Shown: positions 24,998 through 36,760, counted from the stretch's first letter. The stretch: 64,000 nt of DNA from Miscanthus floridulus (GCF_019320115.1 NC_089584.1:73749533-73813532), one strand, 5' to 3'. The notes: a model not told the origin generated them from the sequence alone. Program-made: numbers and translations.

Positions 24998-25964
24998 TCT
25001 TCTTTTGTAGGTCAATTACAAAGCTATAGGAAGCCATTGGGTTCTTGATAGTGGATGCACTCAACACATGACCGGTGATGCAAGAATATTCAACTCAATC
25101 AATACCAATGGCAATGATGGTTATGATAGTATCACATTTGGTGACAATGACAAAGGCAAGGTAAAGGGTCTTGGTAAGATTGCAATATCCAATGACTTGA
25201 GCATATCTAGTGTGTTACTAGTAGAGAGCTTGAACTTCAATTTGCTATCCGGGGCTCAATTGTGATTCAAGTGCATATTTAGAGTAGATGATGTAGAGAT
25301 CATAAGTGTTGATAGCTCTAATTTGATCTTCAAAGGTTTTAGATATGAGAATCTATACTTGGTTGATTTCAATGCTAGTGAAGCTCAATTATCAATATGC
25401 TTGTTCATAAAATCTAGTATGGGTTGGTTATGGCATAGAAGGCTTGGTCATGTTGGAATGAAATCATTGAATAGATTGGTTAAGCATGATCTAGTTAGAG
25501 GCTTGAAAGATGTGGTATTTGAGAAGGATAAGCTTTGTAGCTCTTGTTAAGCCAGAAAACATGTTGGAAGCACCCATCCTAAGAAGAGTATGATGAGCAC
25601 TAGCAAAGCATTTGAGTTATTGCACATGGATTTGTTTGGGCCAACACAATACACTAGTATTGGTGGAAACAAATATGACTTTGTAATATGGATGACTTTA
25701 CTAGATACACTTGGGCATTCTTCCTAGTGGACAAGAGTGATGTGTTTGCAACTTTCAAATCATTTATCAATGGCATTCACAATGAGTTTGAGACAACTAT
25801 CAAGATAGTTAGAAGTGACAATGGTAGTAAGTTTAAGAACACTAGAATTGATGAGTTGTGTGATAAATTTGGAATTAGACATCAATTCTTGGCCAAGTAC
25901 ACTCCACAATCAAATGGCCTTGTTGAGAGGAAGAATTAGAACACTTATTGACATGGCAAGGCAA
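24998..25964 (+). pseudogene. SIRE-type protease and integrase (N-terminal half)
   Basis: The protease motif WVLDSGCTQHMTG lies near 25035-25075. The GAG-pre-integrase region (LWHRRLGHVGMKSL, about 25430) and zinc-binding CSSC lead into the integrase core with DLFGP, DDFTRYTWAF, SDNGSKF and QSNGLVERKN. Stops at 25262 (TGA) and 25548 (TAA at an expected Gln), a one-base loss near 25690 and a one-base gain near 25937 break the frame. The sequence ends in the integrase core where the gypsy fragment begins. Confidence 0.88.
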
Positions 25965-26648
25965 TGGGAACAGGGATCCCGATCTTCCGTCAGGTAGTGA
26001 TAACTATCGTTGTGGTAGAGAATGACACACCAATCCAGCTTTAGATCGAACCCTGCAATCTTAGTGCCACAACTCCTCTAGTTATCAACCGAGACACAAA
26101 TCTGGTTGACATTGCCAAGAGGGCTAATCCCTGCCTACGCAACAAAGAACACAAGCAAGAACAAGAAAGAAAGCAACCATATTGCAGATGAATGATTAAT
26201 CTCACGAAGTTGGGGTCTCACAAACCGATGAATAGCAAAACTGTTCTTGACAGATTAATCTAAGCAAAACCCAAAACCTAATGAAGGCGGCGGCGTAAGA
26301 TTATAAAGGTCTTAGGGTCATCGCCTACCCTGGACGCGCCCCCTAATGGGCCAAAACACGATACACGGTCCAACGGACCAAAATACGGTGTCGCAGCACC
26401 CTGGTAGATTCTGGACACTGACTTGTTTTGACGATTTCCATTGATTCTAAAGGTATTTTGACATGAGACCACTTGGATTGACTTCCTTATCAAATTAGCT
26501 TTCTAACCATATGTGGATCGTCAAAAAAGGAGTCTGGATGCGTCCTGGGTAACCAGTTTAAGGCAGACTAGTCCTGGAGGCCGAGGCAAACTTGAAATCA
26601 TGTTGAACCGGGCCTCCGGTTTCTGTTGAACGTCCTTGCTGGTCATCA
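25965..26648 (-). repeat. Probable 3' LTR of the CRM-like fragment
   Basis: On the minus strand a purine-rich run (AGAGGAAGAGGTGGAGGCA) is followed by a TGATGACC start at 26648, and the repeat ends CCA at 25965. The integrase frame continues about 30 codons into this LTR, as reported for CRM-type chromoviruses. With no partner LTR in the window the boundaries are inferred. Confidence 0.6.
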
Positions 26649-27715
26649 ATGCCTCCACCTCTTCCTCTAAGTCCCTCATGACCCTCTCCAATGTTCCTAA
26701 GCAAGATAACATCATTAGGTAGTAGTCTATTCTCAAAAGTATGAAAAGTATCGCTTAAGAACGAGCTCACCTCTAAATTAAGTTGACGCATTCGAGCCTG
26801 GGTCATTGGACCTTGTATGACGGTTGGAGGATCAGCGGGTACATCCAAAGGAGTGATATCCTCATTATCCTCCCCCTCTTGAAATTGAGTCGTCCTCGAC
26901 TCAAGCTCATCTTCTTCTCCCAAATAAGGCTTCAAATTTGCAATGTTAAAGGTGGGACTAATCCCAAACTCGGGTGGCAACTCAAGTTTGTAGGCATTAT
27001 CATTTATTTTCTCAATTATGTTATAAGGACCAGCTGCTCTTTGCATTAATTTAGACTTACATAGCTCAGGAAATCTATCTTTTCTCAAATGTAACCAAAC
27101 CAAATCACCCGGTTCAAGTTTAATTTCTTTTCTACCTTTACTATCAGCAATTCTATACTTTTCATTCATTCTTTCAATATTTGCTTTAGTTGTTTCATGC
27201 AACTTACGAATGAAATCAGCACGCTCTCTAGCATCACTATGTGTTCTCTCAGTCGTAGGTAAAGGCAAAAGATCAATAGGAGCGTGAGGGTTAAAACCAT
27301 ACACTACCTGAAAAGGACTTACCTTTGTGGTGGAATGTTCCACCCTATTATATGCAAACTCCACATGCAGCAAATACTCTTCCCACATCTTCAAATTATG
27401 CTTCAAAATTGCTCTCAATATGGTGGACAATGTTTGATTCACTACCTCAGTTTGCCCATCAGTTTGGGGATGACATGTTGTAGAAAACAGCAGCTTGGTC
27501 CCCAATTTATTCCACAAAGTGCGCCAAAAATGACTCAAGAATATTGCAACGTAATATGAAACAATAGTAGAAGGCATACCATGCAAGCGAACGATTTCTT
27601 GAAAGAAAAGGTTAGCAATATGAACAACATCGTCGTTCTTATGACAAGGAATAAAATATGCCATCTTAGAAAAATGATAAACCACCACAATGAAGAATTG
27701 AACAACTTCATAAGA
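25965..27715 (-). mobile_element. Truncated CRM-like Ty3/gypsy fragment (integrase end plus 3' LTR)
   Basis: Lies inside the copia pol on the opposite strand. From high to low coordinates it has the second half of a gypsy integrase, a C-terminal extension, a purine tract and a ~0.68-kb LTR that ends at 25965 (TGGGAAC on the plus strand). There is no second LTR, RT or Gag. The copia sequence resumes near 27735 well downstream of where it stopped, so about a kilobase of copia integrase/RT is missing. This looks like deletion or illegitimate recombination after insertion. Confidence 0.8.
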
Positions 27716-27721
27716 AATCAA
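26558..27721 (-). pseudogene. Ty3/gypsy integrase C-terminal part, chromovirus/CRM-like
   Basis: A 380-codon open frame without internal stops. It carries the integrase core motifs HFSKMAYFIPC, FLSHFWRTLW, CHPQTDGQTEVVN and HVEFAYNR, a DLVWLHLRKDRFP domain, LKPYLGEEDELESRTTQ, and a tail with GPMTQARMRQLNLEVSSFL. Similar tails are known in grass centromeric retrotransposons; I see no chromodomain. The conserved Asp expected in the D-x-D-A region near 27560 is changed (SYYVAIF), so catalysis is unlikely. The N-terminal integrase, RT and Gag are absent. Lineage assignment is tentative. Confidence 0.8.
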
Positions 27722-27734
27722 GTATGAGAATTAG

Positions 27735-29156
27735 TAGAAAAACTAAAGAACCACAATGTGATTAGAACCAAATGAGTCTTTAGAAACAAGCAAGATTAAG
27801 ATAGGATAGTAGTAAGAAACAAAGCAAGATTGGTAGCATAAGGTTACACTCAAGTGGAAGGACTTGACTTTGGTGAAACATATACCCTAGTTGCTAGATT
27901 AGAAGCAATTAGAATCTTGCTAGCCTATGCTTGTGCCCACAACATCAAGCTCTATCAAATGGATGTGAAGAGTGCATTTCTTAATGGCTACATCAATGAG
28001 TTGGTCTATGTTGAGCAACCTCCCGGTTTTAAAGATGACAAGAAGCCCAACCATGTGTACAAGCTAAGAAAGACATTGTATGGTTTGAAGCAAGCACATA
28101 GAGCATGGTATGAGAGATTGAGGGACTTCCTACTCTCAAAAGGGTTCATGATGGGCAAGGTTGACACCACACTTTTCACTAAGAAGATTGGCAAGGACTT
28201 GTTTGTGTTACAAATCTATATTGATGACATCATATTTGGATCAACCAATCAAGACTTTTGTGAAGAGTTTGGATAATGAGTTTGAGATGTCCATGATTGG
28301 AGAATTGAGTTACTTCCTTGATCTTCAAATCAAGTAAATGAAGAATGGTATATTTATGAATGAAGACAAGTACATCAAAGACATGCTCAAGAAGTTTGGC
28401 ATGGATGAGAGCAAAGCCAGTAGTACACCAATGGGAACAAATGGCAATTTGGATAGTGATGCAAGTGGCAACATGGTGGATCAAAAGTTATATCGGTCTA
28501 TGATTAGAAGCCTACTCTATGTGACCGCACGAAGGTTGAATGTCATGTTTAGTGTATGTATGTGTGCAAGATTTTAAGCCTCACCAAGAGAAAACCATTT
28601 GAAGGCTACAAAGAGAATATTGAGGTACATGAAGCATATACAAAATGTTGGTTTGTGGTATCCCAAAGGAGCAAAGTTTAAGTTAGTTGGATATTCGGAC
28701 TCCGATTATACGGGATGCAAGGTTAAAAGGAAGAGCACTTTGGGTAGTCAATTGTTGGGAAGATCACTTGTTTCATGGTCATCAAGGAAGCAAAATAGTG
28801 TTGCATTATCAACCGCCGAAGCCAAATACATATCCGTCTATAGTTGTTGTGCACAAATTCTTTGGATGAAGGCCACATTGAATGACTTTGGAATCAAGTT
28901 CAAGAAAGTACCATTACTATGTGACAATGAGAGTGCAATCAAGCTAACCAACAATCATGTTCAACATGAAAGAACAAAGCACCTTGATGTTTGCCACCAT
29001 TTCATAAGAGATCATCAATAAAAAGGGGATATTTCAATTGAGAGTGTAGGCACCGAAGATCAACTTACTATCATATTCACCAAGCCAGTTGATGAGAAAT
29101 AGTTTTGCAAGCTAAGGAATGAGTTGAACATATTGGATTTCTCAAATATGTGTTGA
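27735..29156 (+). pseudogene. SIRE-type reverse transcriptase and RNase H
   Basis: Resumes within the copia RT (NHNVIRTK, VFRNKQD) and carries QMDVKSAFLNGYINELVYVEQPPGF, LRKTLYGLKQAHRAWYERL and the catalytic YIDDIIFGST (about 28215), then RNase H with SDSDYTGC, SWSSRKQNSVALSTAEAKYIS and CDNESAIKL. Stops at the Gln-like positions in LVA*GYT (about 27825), LQIK*MKN (about 28335), ARF*ASP (28575) and DHQ*KGD (29019) are TAA, each one C-to-T change from CAA. There is a frameshift near 28275 after the YIDD block. The pol frame ends at the TGA at 29154. Confidence 0.9.
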
Positions 29157-30279
29157 TGCACCCCCCCCCACTTATAGGACATGCCTCTCCTTCGAGCAAT
29201 CCAAGGTAAAAGTTGATTGACATGCATATATTCTTTGCTAAGAACTTGTTTAGTACATCTAGTCATTCCTCTCAGTCATGAAAATCAAATGAATTTGATG
29301 ATTGTATGGTACCACTATTGCTTCTATGCTTGACTTGATCTAGTGGTAGCATATAACATGTTTGTGGACTTGTGAACCTAGTGTTTGATCTAGAAAATGA
29401 GCTAAAAGTGTTTAACTCAACATGGTCAAGATAACCCTTGAAATGAGGTGTGTGAAGAAGCTTGTCCTTGGATCAAACTGAGTTAAATATCTTTGGCAAG
29501 TGTTCTAGATTAGACTAAATTTGCTAAAATGATCTTCACCCCATTGATCGACATTGATAATCTTAACCTATCTAAAATTGAACCTTTGTGGTCATTGATG
29601 ACAACGGGGGAGTGAAACAAAGATAAATGAGATAGGGGGAGAAAAAATTGACATCGGAAGAGAGAAATGACAAAGAAAGGGGATCAATTAACATTTGAGC
29701 ACACAAGTAGGGGGAGCAAGCTCATAAACTTATTTGATGCATTTGAATGTGCATTACATATGTTTGCTTGCATGGCACATGTTTTTAAATTTAAAATTTC
29801 ATGCTTGTGTGGTGTATGCTAGTCATAGGTTTGATTGATGAAATGAAAAACTAGCATGCATAGGATTATAGATAGATATGCCTTACTTACTTTCAAGTTT
29901 TCAAGTGGTACTAGAGCTTTGTTTATAATGTTGATCTCATGGGGTATCTAGTGCTTGTGTTTTGCAAGTGGTATCTAACTAACCATGGTGCTAAGGATGG
30001 TATATTTGGTGCACTTCAATTGGTATCACACTTCAAAGGTCCATCTCTTATACCTTAGCATCATTTGGTAGATATTACTCTCCCACAACTCTAATATATG
30101 CATATGTGCGAGCTTTCAATCCAAACTCTTAACACATATGTAGAGGGAGCAAATGTTACCAAATCGGGTACATGAAACTTGTCCAAAATCCTTTATACAT
30201 GGTAAAAATGCTTGGGCAAGCAACATGGATTCAAATTTGAATTTATTTCATATCTTTGTATAGGTTGTCATCAATTAAC
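29157..30279 (+). other. Post-pol spacer of the SIRE-type element
   Basis: About 1.1 kb with no usable frame. It starts with a C-run near 29160. SIRE relatives can carry an env-like ORF or a spacer here; no transmembrane or coiled-coil ORF remains in this copy. Confidence 0.7.
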
Positions 30280-30292
30280 AAAAAGGGGAGAT
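30280..30292 (+). other. SIRE-type polypurine tract
   Basis: 'aaaaaggggagat' directly precedes the LTR start TGACAGCC. An equivalent tract (AAAAAGGGGAAGAT, minus strand) precedes the LTR of the second SIRE-type element near 49483-49500. Confidence 0.88.
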
Positions 30293-32013
30293 TGACAGCC
30301 CTAGTTTGGTTTTGGATAATTGATGAAACCTATTTGGACTAACCCTATGCTCTAAGTGTGGATGTGAGATAGGTTGGTCCAACCCAAGTGATGGATCTAA
30401 GTGGCACTCATGGGTGGAGATAGCCATATGAAATGAAGTACAAGGTGGTGGTATGGACATGTGATGATGATCAAGCTCCAGACTTGGAAAAGAAGAAAGA
30501 AAAACAAAATGGGCTCAAGGTAAAGGTATATGTGATAGGGCCATTTTGTTTTGGTGATCAAGGCACTATAGAGAGTGTGATCACATTTAGGATAGATGGT
30601 CGTACTATTAAGAGGGGAGCTCTTATTAGACAACTTAATTATCTAGTGCCACTAAGTGTTGGATTACTTTCATTTGCATTTAAGGCCTAGTGTATATTCG
30701 GTGAGAAGTGATTAACCTTTGGAAAATGATTGTGAAAATGCTAACACATTTGCACGTGATGGTGAAACACTTGGGGTGTTAGCACATTTACAAAGGAATC
30801 AAAGGAGGCGAAGAAGGGGATGAGGTGTTGTCTCTGGGGGCATCGTCACCCCTGTTCGGTGCACCACCACCCATAGGGCGGTGACCGGTTGGCCTCGGTC
30901 ATGGAGCTGGTGCTGGTGCTGGCACCGCCAGTGGCGGTGTACACCGCCCTAGGCACGACGGTGCACCACCGGGGGCACCGCCACCCTGTCCGGTGCCCAC
31001 TAGCCGTTGGATGACCGTTGGAGGGGCATCACCACCCCCTGTCTGGTGGCGCACCGTCGTGTCCGGTGCCTCCACACATAAACTGCTCCAAAGTGCCAGG
31101 GTAACGACTCTATTTGCTTGTGGGCTTATAAATAGAGGTGGTGACCAGCCTTGGCCACCCTCTTGTCACTTCCCACACCTGTGTACACCTTTTGGGAGCT
31201 AAGCAAACTCAATCCACTCGCACACTTGATTTCATCTTTTGAGTGAGATTGGAGAGCCTCTAGTGCATTACTTAGTGATCTTGCATCTTGTGGCACTAGT
31301 TGGGCGATTTGGGCTAGTGGAGATATTGTTACTCTTGGTGTTTTTTGACACCTAGATGGCCCGATGATTGGTGGATCATCGAGCGGAGGAAGGTGATTAT
31401 CTCTGGCTCCGATCGTAGTGATTGTGAGAGGTTCTTGACCTTTCCCCGACGAAGAGCGAAAAGGTACTCTAGTGGATTGCTTGTAGCTTCCGGATCCTCA
31501 TCTTGTGTTGGTTGTGCGGCACTAGATTGCGGGTTCTAATGCGTGTGAACCTCCAAGTGAGTGAATCGCTACAACGAGGACGTAGATTGCTAGCAAGCAA
31601 GTAAACCTCGGTGATAAATCATTGTGTTATCTTGTCTCCGAGATTCTCATTGTGATTGATTGTATATTTGTTGCCACGTCGGTATAAACATCACTACCTC
31701 TCTTGTATTTACTTTCCTAGTGTAGCTAAGCTCTTTAGTGTAGTTAGTTTTGAGAGCCAGCTTGTGTCTTGTTAGTTTGGTTAGTGAGGCTCTTTATTGA
31801 GTCTTTGAGAGCTCACTAACTTAGAGAGTAGTGACTTAGCCTCTTGTGTGAATTAGAGATCATAGATAACTAGAATTATGGATAGGTGGCTTGTATTTTT
31901 AGTAGGCTAGCGCAATACTCGTTTCGCTTCATAATTGTCTAACCTCTTGGCTTATGTTGTTGTAGATTTTTTTAATAGGCTATTCACCATTTTCTAGCCA
32001 TTAGGATCTTTCA
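30293..32013 (+). repeat. 3' LTR of the plus-strand SIRE-type element
   Basis: Starts TGACAGCCCTAG after the purine tract and ends GGATCTTTCA, the usual TG...CA with a SIRE-like end. It contains a TATA box at 31127. The partner LTR is outside the window, so the right edge rests on motif only. Confidence 0.8.
31127..31133 (+). promoter_or_regulatory. TATA box in SIRE-type LTR
   Basis: TATAAAT followed by 'agaggtgg', placed roughly mid-LTR after a GC-rich stretch. This is the expected place for the LTR core promoter. Confidence 0.55.
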
Positions 32014-32061
32014 CTTGCGCATGTATTCCCCTGCCAAAATCTACAATTGTTTTTTTACTAG

Positions 32062-32193
32062 GAAGAAAAAAAAAAGGAGAGAATGTTGTGGGTTGCAGAA
32101 TACTTGATGATTTCAACCAGCGAGTTGACATGGCCTGCTACTTTTGTCTGGGGCTAATGTTCTTGTTAACTTGCGTTGTTGGTGCCCTCAGAG
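32062..32193 (+). other. Possible host-gene exon fragment
   Basis: A 132-bp segment lies between an acceptor-like 'ttttttactag' and a donor-like GAG|GTGAGT. One frame is open and ends in a strongly hydrophobic run (MACYFCLGLMFLLTCVVGAL) that could be a membrane segment. I do not recognise the family. The neighbours are an LTR on the left and a LINE-like piece on the right, so this may be a remnant of the DNA into which the retroelements inserted. The rest of 32014-32324 shows nothing else. Confidence 0.3.
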
Positions 32194-32324
32194 GTGAGTT
32201 GCAAACTTTTGTGCTCGGCAATTGATCTTCGATCTATCATTTGTTGTTTCCAACTTGGCGTCTTTTAGTTTCACCGCAATCCTCTCCACCCACTATTAAG
32301 ACGCATAAGCACTGAGTTAACGTG

Positions 32325-32708
32325 TTTTTTCTTGATCGTGCCTAGGCATGTATTTCATTAAGCGGAGGTAGAAAAAGATTACAAGTTACCACTCATTGGT
32401 AAGCACCAAGCTTACCAGAGAGAAGGAGAACCAAAACACAATGAAAAGAAAAAAAGAACTGAAACAACTCTGTCCCTAACCACACAACGACGTACTCGAC
32501 CGCTCATCCCGCGCTCAAAGCAACAGAACAGGTTCTGTGATGACAAGAAGAAGCAAACTTGCAACAACTGATGTTAGCATTAACTCCTTAAGCCGTCTCG
32601 GGCAGAAGCACGTTAACCTCCGAGACGAAGTCATCTAGAAATACATCATACTGGAAAAGGACCTTGAAGGCCTCATGCTTGGACTCTAATAGCGGTTTAG
32701 TAAAGATG
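32325..32708 (-). mobile_element. Probable 3' end of a LINE
   Basis: On the minus strand the segment closes with CTTAATGAAATACATGCC...GATCAAGAAAAAA. This resembles the 3' tail of plant L1-type LINEs, where a 'TTAATGAAATAC'-like motif and an A-run end the element. No endonuclease or RT motif is present. The CACTA-like element begins directly at 32709, so the LINE may have been its target. Confidence 0.4.
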
Positions 32709-33015
32709 CACTACTATAGAAGTTAACTGTAGGGGTGGCTCTAGAGCCTCTGTAGGGGCAGCTGCGCCAGCCGCCCTTCCCAGGGTGTTCCTACAGAGGG
32801 TGCCTCTGTAGGGGCGGTTTCCTGACCGCCCCTGCAGTGCCCTCTGTAGGAGCGGCTGATGTTTTCAGCTGCCCCTACAGTGCCCTCTGTAGGGGTGGCT
32901 GGTAATATCAGCCGCCCCTGTAGTAGACTTCTGTAAGGGCGGCTGTATCACCAGCCGTCCATGCTGTGTGTATTTGTAAGGGCGGTTCAATCAAGAACTG
33001 CCCCTACAGTGGATT
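32709..33015. repeat. Left subterminal repeats of the CACTA-like element
   Basis: At least eight copies of a TGTAGGGGCGGCT-like motif occur in alternating orientation (for example near 32728, 32750, 32811, 32845, 32887 and 32932), many paired as short inverted repeats. Such arrays are typical CACTA transposase-binding regions. Confidence 0.75.
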
Positions 33016-33055
33016 TTCCAGCAAAAAAAATAAATAATTCAAATTCAAATCTAAC

Positions 33056-33085
<30 letters not shown>
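33056..33085. repeat. (AT)n microsatellite
   Basis: An alternating AT run of about 26 bp, flanked on the right by 'aattcaaattcgaatctgaccgccac'. That flank recurs near 36807. Confidence 0.9.
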
Positions 33086-33087
<2 letters not shown>

Positions 33088-33199
33088 TCAAATTCGAATC
33101 TGACCGCCACAAATATATATATATACATCCACAAACACACGACCATTATACATGTAATGCCATTTAAAATCAAACTAGTCCTTGTTTGAAGTATCTAAT

Positions 33200-36100
33200 G
33201 ATCAAAAGAATGGCTAATCCTAGCTGATGATCAAAAGTTTAGCATAGCACATGTCCATGAAAACCAACAAACATTGGGCAAAAGCACAAAATCCACAACC
33301 ATACAGCCATTAGGTCATGACCAATGAATCGGTTGGTTGCACATCCGTTAGTACTATGATCGGCTTGCTGTTCACAAGCTGGTAGCAGCATCCAAAAGTA
33401 CCTGAAAAATGATAGAATCAGTAGTCTAATAAAGTACAAGTTCCAATGTACATAGTTGTACATTGGAATAAACTAGAAGATAGCAATTTGCCTCCAAAAA
33501 TTGTACAGCTAAGGGGTAGCAGCATCCAAAAATTGTCAAAGACCAATAGCAATCGCCCACCAAAATAACACAAGAAATTTGATGACGATCGATCTCAAAT
33601 GATAGTAACCATTAGTAAGAAGAAATCCACGGATCTTATTGCAAACTGATCACTGAAGTTTAAAACAAGCTTTGTGTTGAACTGAAAATAAAAATAAAAA
33701 TAAAAACAAGCTTTGCTTAGATACTACTGCAGTCTACCAAACTAAACAGATCAAGCACTTGGAATAAACTAGATAGACCGTGAGCAAACAAGAAGGATAG
33801 AACAACAGTCAATGAACTGAGAATGCAACTCTGGACCAAGGATACACTGAACTGAAAAAGATAGGCTGCACCTAAACCATTTAACTACTAGAAATACTAG
33901 CAACGAATGGAACAAAGGCCTAGCTACCAGCCAAAAAGAAAAACATGAAAGGAAACCTTAATGATCAGCTAGCTGCTGAAACAAAGTTTTAGAAACATGT
34001 ATGTACCATGCTACCTGCACTGTTTTTAATCTTTCAATGAACAAAGCATGTAAATGTTTTCAGGAACTAATAGAAGGTCAAATTTTGGCTCCAGGTACTA
34101 TTTGCAATAGTGCCAATGTTCTATCCTAAGAGATCAATTTAGAGAGTTGAGATCTGAAATACAAACCACATACTAAGCATCAAGTATATACAAGCAGCCT
34201 TTATGAAATAAAACATTAGAAATCTTACATTGAAGCCACCAAATTTTGCCTCCAAACTAATGCACGAGAGCACAGAGAAGCATACCTGTTTTGGAGGGGC
34301 TACAGCAGGCCTAGCAGAGTAGAGCACACAACCAGAGGTCTGCATAAAAGAGCAAACACCCACCAGCAAGTATCAAGAGCCCAGAAGTTGCATAAATTGC
34401 AATTAAATAGTTCAAATGTACTGTTATTTTGTTTCCATTTACTAATTTTAGATATAAAAAACTGAAATGTAAGAAGTCAAGTACACACCAGCAAGGAGGC
34501 ATAGATATTTTGTTAAAATGTAACACAGTGAACTGCTCACAATTAACCAAACAAAACTAGTAGTTTTAACATGAAGTTTGACTAGTACCAAGCTAGTAAC
34601 TTATATCTCATGAGAACATCACAGGTGCACAGCATGGCTGAGAGGTCACAATTCTCACAAATAAAAATTATGAGGATAGCATTAAAGAGGTCACAAATGC
34701 ACACCACTCATAGAGTCATAGTTCGTTACAGGTTTTCATAGTGCACAAATAAAAATTTCACTTATAGGAAAATATCTATCTAAGTTCACTGCTGAATTAA
34801 ACTAACACAGTCCAAATGTTCTAAAATGTTGGCTGAGTTAGAGCTTTACAGCTTGCTGATTCATACAGTTTTGTTGTTAAAACTTATTTAGTAAAACTAG
34901 GAACACATAAATTAGCAACAAGCTACTGAGCACATCAGAAAATTTTTTGACAAACTCCACAGCTGCATGGGATGCTGGTAGATCAATTACATACAATACA
35001 TCGAGTAAGCTGTAAATTGTTCATCAAGTACCTCCCATACTGCTGCTGCTACTCTCGAACTGACCAAGAATGAAATCTAAGAGCTGCTGTTACAACTACC
35101 AAGATGTAGCACAGATCAAAATAAGTTATGAGTCGCAGCAACTGCATGGAAACAAAGATAGTATAAGAACAAAAAGCATACACAAAATCACTTGCCAGAC
35201 CTCAAATTACATATGCTTTGTATTGTGCCTACAAAAATGAAGAGATGCTCACCCAGCTATGCAGGTCCAGTGCAAATCTGCATGGTCTGATGTGTGAATA
35301 TCTGAAAAAAATAGTTCACCAAGAATTAGCTATTATTACATACTACAAACAGTCAAGCACTGGTAAAACATACACCAATTAGTAATTTTAATGCAATTTT
35401 CTTATAACTAAATTTCAATTTATCTACATCTCAAATAGGAAAGGGATATTTTAGAATTAATTAATAGAGTGATACCAATATTAGTTAAGCAATTGCAGGC
35501 TTCCAGCTGTGAGTTCTTGGAAATTGGTTCTTTGGGAAAGAATTCCAGCTGCTTCCTCAGTGCCCTCAGCACTTTCTTCTGCAGCAGAGCTGTTGTGGAA
35601 CCAAACAATCAAGATTCAGTAAGCAGGGGCTGCCTGTAAGACACGACAGCACCACATAATTCAGTAAATTTCCTGGAATCTCAAAGTAATTCACCTGGAA
35701 GGCTAGGCACTCTGAAAAAGGGTAGAGAAACAACAGAGCATGCAATACTGTATAAGTAATACGGAATCATAATCACTGTTTTGTTCCAGCATGAATGGAG
35801 AAATATGAGGTACTGTAACGCAGGCAAAGGCATGGGTCCTAAAACACATCCAAAGCATAAGATGTAGACAATGTGAGGAGGCATGGATGAATTCTATTTT
35901 TTTCTAGAAAAACGGAATCAGAGGCACAATAGGCTGTAATTAATTAGATCAGATCCAAATTAAAAACGGAATCAGCAGGCACCGTAGGCTGTAATCAGAT
36001 CAAATCCGCATACAAATGGATGAAGCTAGGGTTTGGCAGGTCGCTGTGGCACAACAGACAGAGAAGAGAAGGGATGGGTGTACCTGTTGCCAGAGGCGGG

Positions 36101-36497
36101 GGCCGGGCCTGAGCTTGCGCCAACCACGCCGGTGCATCGCCCGAGGTGGGGCCGCGGCCGCCGTTGCGCCGACAGAGCTGAAGCCGGGGCCACCGTCGCG
36201 GTGTGTGGGGGGGGGGGGGCGGGGGGGGACCGTCGTGTGTGCGCGACTGGTGCCGCGGGCCGTCGTCGTCTCGCCCACGCGCCCACGCTAGGTCCAAGGG
36301 CAGGCAGCAGTTGGAGAGAGAAGGGGAGAGAGAGAGAGAGGAAAGGGCGGGAGAGACGGAGATGAGAGGCAGGCGATGGAGGGCTACGGAGGAGGAGGAT
36401 GGTGGCCACCGTCGTCGCGCCAGCCGTCGGCGCGGACGCTCGCGCCCACCGTGGCCCCCTACCCGCGTCGGAGAGGGAGAGCGAGAGAGAGAGCGAA

Positions 36498-36542
<45 letters not shown>

Positions 36543-36760
36543 GGGAAGATAAGCTTCGTGAAGGAGAAGACGAAGCTGAGTATATATTTGTTTCGGTGGA
36601 TTCCGACAAGAAGCGGGAGAAGCAAGAAAGAAGCTGAGTAGAAGCCAGATAAGGTAAGGCGAAGCAGGAGAATCAGCTTCCGTTAGAATCCGATCCAAGA
36701 GATCTGTGTCGTCGGTTGTGGAGATCGAACGGGCGAAATAATTTGGGCGACGTGGCACGT
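33200..36760 (-). other. Candidate intron-containing transcription unit inside the CACTA-like element
   Basis: Minus-strand segments are bounded by good splice signals: a GC-rich first exon candidate ending ACAG|GTAC at 36084; 35476-35589 (acceptor CAACAG); 35253-35301 (acceptor TTTTTTTCAG, donor TGG|GTGAGC); 34286-34339 (acceptor TTTTATGCAG, donor ACAG|GTATGC); and a last exon starting at 33401 after ATTTTTCAG. The GC-rich start next to AT-rich downstream DNA resembles a grass gene's 5' end. I cannot assign a protein; it could be a captured host gene (Pack-CACTA), a transposon RNA or chance. Long frames at 36000-36640 are driven by GC and (GA)n composition. Confidence 0.35.
36477..36540. repeat. 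(GA)n microsatellite
   Basis: A nearly pure GA run at the edge of the GC-rich block, common in 5' leaders of grass genes. It produces spurious Arg/Glu- or Ser/Leu-rich frames on both strands. Confidence 0.9.

Larger units (their letters stand above)
23467..32013 (+). mobile_element. SIRE-type Ty1/copia element, 3' part
   Basis: Gag, protease, integrase, reverse transcriptase and RNase H come in copia order (integrase before RT), followed by a ~1.1-kb non-coding spacer, a purine tract and a 1.72-kb 3' LTR. The long acidic/lysine-rich Gag and the spacer after RNase H fit the SIRE/Maximus lineage. The 5' LTR and Gag N-terminus are missing because LARD-B inserted inside gag; they should lie left of the window. 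The element is further broken by a CRM-like gypsy fragment and by nonsense and frameshift mutations, so it is dead. Confidence 0.9.

Noticed and set aside
26558..29021. Chimeric gene joining the gypsy integrase and the copia RT
   Set aside because: The two lie on opposite strands and belong to different superfamilies; the arrangement is a recombination scar.
35995..36640. Long overlapping frames on both strands (up to ~200 codons)
   Set aside because: They come from GC-rich DNA and a (GA)n run; translations are low-complexity Ser/Leu/Arg/Glu and match nothing.
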